DNA from: Alangreenwoodia sp964438605
GTDB taxonomy: Bacteria; Bacillota; Clostridia; Peptostreptococcales; Anaerovoracaceae
NCBI GenBank assembly: GCA_964438605.1
Contig: CAYTKT010000002.1
Coordinates: forward strand, 1-64,000
DNA length: 64,000 nucleotides
Reading direction: 5' to 3'
Within the stretch, counting starts at the first letter, position 1. Each line of letters begins with the position of its first letter. The notes below the pieces were generated by a model, which saw only the letters and a program-made list of their open reading frames with translations, did not search any database and was not told the DNA's origin. The position numbers and the translations under genes are program-made. Below are positions 62,621-64,000 of the stretch, one piece after another.

Positions 62621-63751
62621 TCAGTCACGCAGCAGATCTTTGACTTCGTCAGACAGTTCGAACAGTTCATCGTCATACTCTGCCTGCTTTTTGTTGCCGT
62701 GTCTGCGCCCCAGCCGCCGGATCTCCGACTTTTTATAAACACTGATCTCCTGACTTAACTTATCCTCGCTATCCTGCTTATTCTTGTCATAATCAAGAAA
62801 CAGTCTGACACGAACCTGCTGTCTCAGCACATTCGTATCGACAACGACAGCCGGACCATCAGGTGTTTTGACACGATCCCCCGGCTCCGGCAGTCCTTCT
62901 TTCAGCGAACCGTAAGCTTCATTTTCATATTTCAAACAGCACATCAGCCTGCCGCAGATTCCCGAAATCTTTGCGGGATTCAGTGAAAGCCCCTGCGTTT
63001 TCGCCATCTTGATGGAAACAGGCTCAAAATCAGGCAGCCACGTATGACAGCAAAGGCTGCGCCCGCACGTCCCGATACCGCCTAACATCTTTGCCTCATC
63101 ACGAACCCCGATCTGGCGCAGCTCAATCCTCATCTTAAAAATGCCCGCCAAATCTTTCACAAGTTCACGAAAATCGACTCTGTCATCAGCCGTAAAATAA
63201 AATATAATCTTCGTATTGTCAAACGTGTATTCCACGTCGATCAGCTTCATTTCCAGCTTGCGTGCCTCAATCTTTTTCTGGCAGATGTCCAGTGCGCTCT
63301 GCTTTTTCTTCAGATTCTCATGATACCGCTCCGTATCCTGCTCGTCTGCGATGCGGACTACCTTTTTCAGCGGTTTGATCACTTTTTTTATACAAACATC
63401 TTCGGCCGGCGAGGCCACCTCGCCGTATTCAAGCCCGCGGGCTGTCTCCACGATCACCTTGTCGCCTGCTTCCAGACTGAAGCCCTCCGGATTAAAATAA
63501 TAAATCTTTCCGGCCGGTTTAAATCTGACACCGACTACGGTTACGAAACTTCTTTCCTGTCCGTTCCCGCAGGACGCGCTGCACAAAGAATCTGCCGCAC
63601 CCTTAGAATCTATGGCAACATTCACATCCGCTTCCTCTCTGAGCAGATCCTGACTGGCATCAGTTTCAGTCTCCCATCCGTTCGCTTTGGACGCCTTTAC
63701 GCCCGTTTTTTGTTTTTCCTGACCCGCATTTCCTGTTTTTCCTTTCATCAT
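62621..63751 (-). CDS. ricT: PSP1-domain protein RicT (YaaT)
   Basis: In Bacillus, RicT is part of the RicA-RicF-RicT complex acting with RNase Y in mRNA maturation and sporulation control. 376 residues. The PSP1 region includes VGVRFKPAGKIYYFNPEG (about 76-93), YTFDNTKIIFYFTADDRVDF, and the cysteine-rich GTCGRSLCCHTWLPDF and GICGRLMCCLKYE (about 232-275), which hold Fe-S ligands. The first ~70 residues are a Lys/Gly/Ala/Asp-rich extension absent from typical homologues. AAGGAAG precedes the ATG. Confidence 0.93.
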   Translation of the reverse strand: MMKGKTGNAGQEKQKTGVKASKANGWETETDASQDLLREEADVNVAIDSKGAADSLCSASCGNGQERSFVTVVGVRFKPAGKIYYFNPEGFSLEAGDKVIVETARGLEYGEVASPAEDVCIKKVIKPLKKVVRIADEQDTERYHENLKKKQSALDICQKKIEARKLEMKLIDVEYTFDNTKIIFYFTADDRVDFRELVKDLAGIFKMRIELRQIGVRDEAKMLGGIGTCGRSLCCHTWLPDFEPVSIKMAKTQGLSLNPAKISGICGRLMCCLKYENEAYGSLKEGLPEPGDRVKTPDGPAVVVDTNVLRQQVRVRLFLDYDKNKQDSEDKLSQEISVYKKSEIRRLGRRHGNKKQAEYDDELFELSDEVKDLLRD

Positions 63752-63865
63752 CCGATTACTTCCTTTTTATTTATCTGTTATCAGCCCGCGATCCCTGATT
63801 TTGAAAAAATTTTCCACACTTGTTCAACAGTTCGGTCTGTTCCGCCTCTTTCCATCTCTTACAGC

Positions 63866-64000
63866 TTATGATTTTCTGCTCAATTTTTCCTGAATATCAA
63901 AAATCATGTATTTTAACGCATGTCCCGCACTCACACCCGCCGTCAGGTCCTTCATCGCTTCATGGGCCGCCTGGAACACATCTGCAATCTGGCGCGGCGT
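63866..64000 (-). CDS. 3' end of a probable DNA polymerase III delta' gene
   Basis: The last 44 codons of a gene whose start lies beyond the window: ...VFQAAHEAMKDLTAGVSAGH, then ALKYMIFDIQEKLSRKS and a stop. The identification as holB rests mainly on position (holB precedes yaaT in Firmicutes) and on the resemblance of the tail to delta' C-termini that end in an MEVMLL.IQEK-like helix. Sequence alone is too short for certainty. Confidence 0.45.
   Translation of the reverse strand, partial: TPRQIADVFQAAHEAMKDLTAGVSAGHALKYMIFDIQEKLSRKS

Overview
The window looks like a chromosome segment of an anaerobic, low-to-mid GC member of the Clostridia. The evidence is the clostridial gene order plsX-rnc-smc-ftsY, a single-chain PurL, the pairing of an archaeal-type IMP cyclohydrolase (PurO) with a stand-alone AICAR transformylase, an acyl-CoA dehydrogenase with an EtfB/EtfA pair whose EtfA carries two [4Fe-4S] motifs, RicT/YaaT next to a TrmN6-like methyltransferase, and strong AGGAGG ribosome binding sites. 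I cannot name the genus. The sequence is a draft: a run of N sits at 61822-61831 inside G/C homopolymers, and pnuC carries a one-base homopolymer frameshift.

Layout. 1-11 kb (minus strand): a DUF523 gene, a pair of large palindromic direct repeats, then the lipid/RNA/chromosome operon plsX-rnc-smc-ftsY-der-plsY-gpsA, with a good sigma-A promoter at 10716-10744. 11-23.5 kb (minus): the purine operon purL-purE-purC-purF-purM-purN-purD plus a flavin reductase, with purO just upstream; a group of strong hairpins lies between purF and purM. 23.7-29.6 kb: a Cys-cluster protein, an EamA transporter, a WecG/TagA glycosyltransferase and a split transketolase. 29.7-36.1 kb is the accessory heart: a probable structured RNA, a 1087-residue SLH surface protein, a small resolvase-tail protein and a tyrosine recombinase with a large low-complexity insert. 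Between the two recombinase-type genes, perfect 18-bp inverted repeats flank 287 bp that hold one promoter and one terminator. 36-44 kb: stand-alone purH (AICAR transformylase), fragments of small secreted proteins, a gamma carbonic anhydrase and acd-etfB-etfA. 44-50 kb (plus): a two-component system driving two PepSY proteins, then a membrane-anchored Ser/Ala-rich protein. 50-64 kb: tRNA-Thr, tRNA-Ser, a frameshifted pnuC, the t6A genes tsaD, tsaB-rimI (fused) and tsaE, a PepV-like peptidase, a CapA lipoprotein, a NifU-type protein, gltX, a TrmN6-like methyltransferase, ricT and the 3' end of a probable holB.

The most interesting hypothesis is a phase-variable switch at 34211-34533. In the orientation given, its promoter points away from the surface-protein genes and towards the 3' end of the recombinase gene (antisense). 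Inversion by recombination at the repeats would aim the same promoter at the resolvase-like gene and the SLH protein. This resembles in principle the invertible promoters of Clostridioides difficile surface genes, but here it is inferred from sequence alone.

A second theme is low-complexity material added to otherwise conserved proteins (PlsY, PurL, the recombinase, TsaB-RimI, the PepV-like peptidase, RicT, the response regulator). There are also degenerate tandem repeats in several intergenic gaps.
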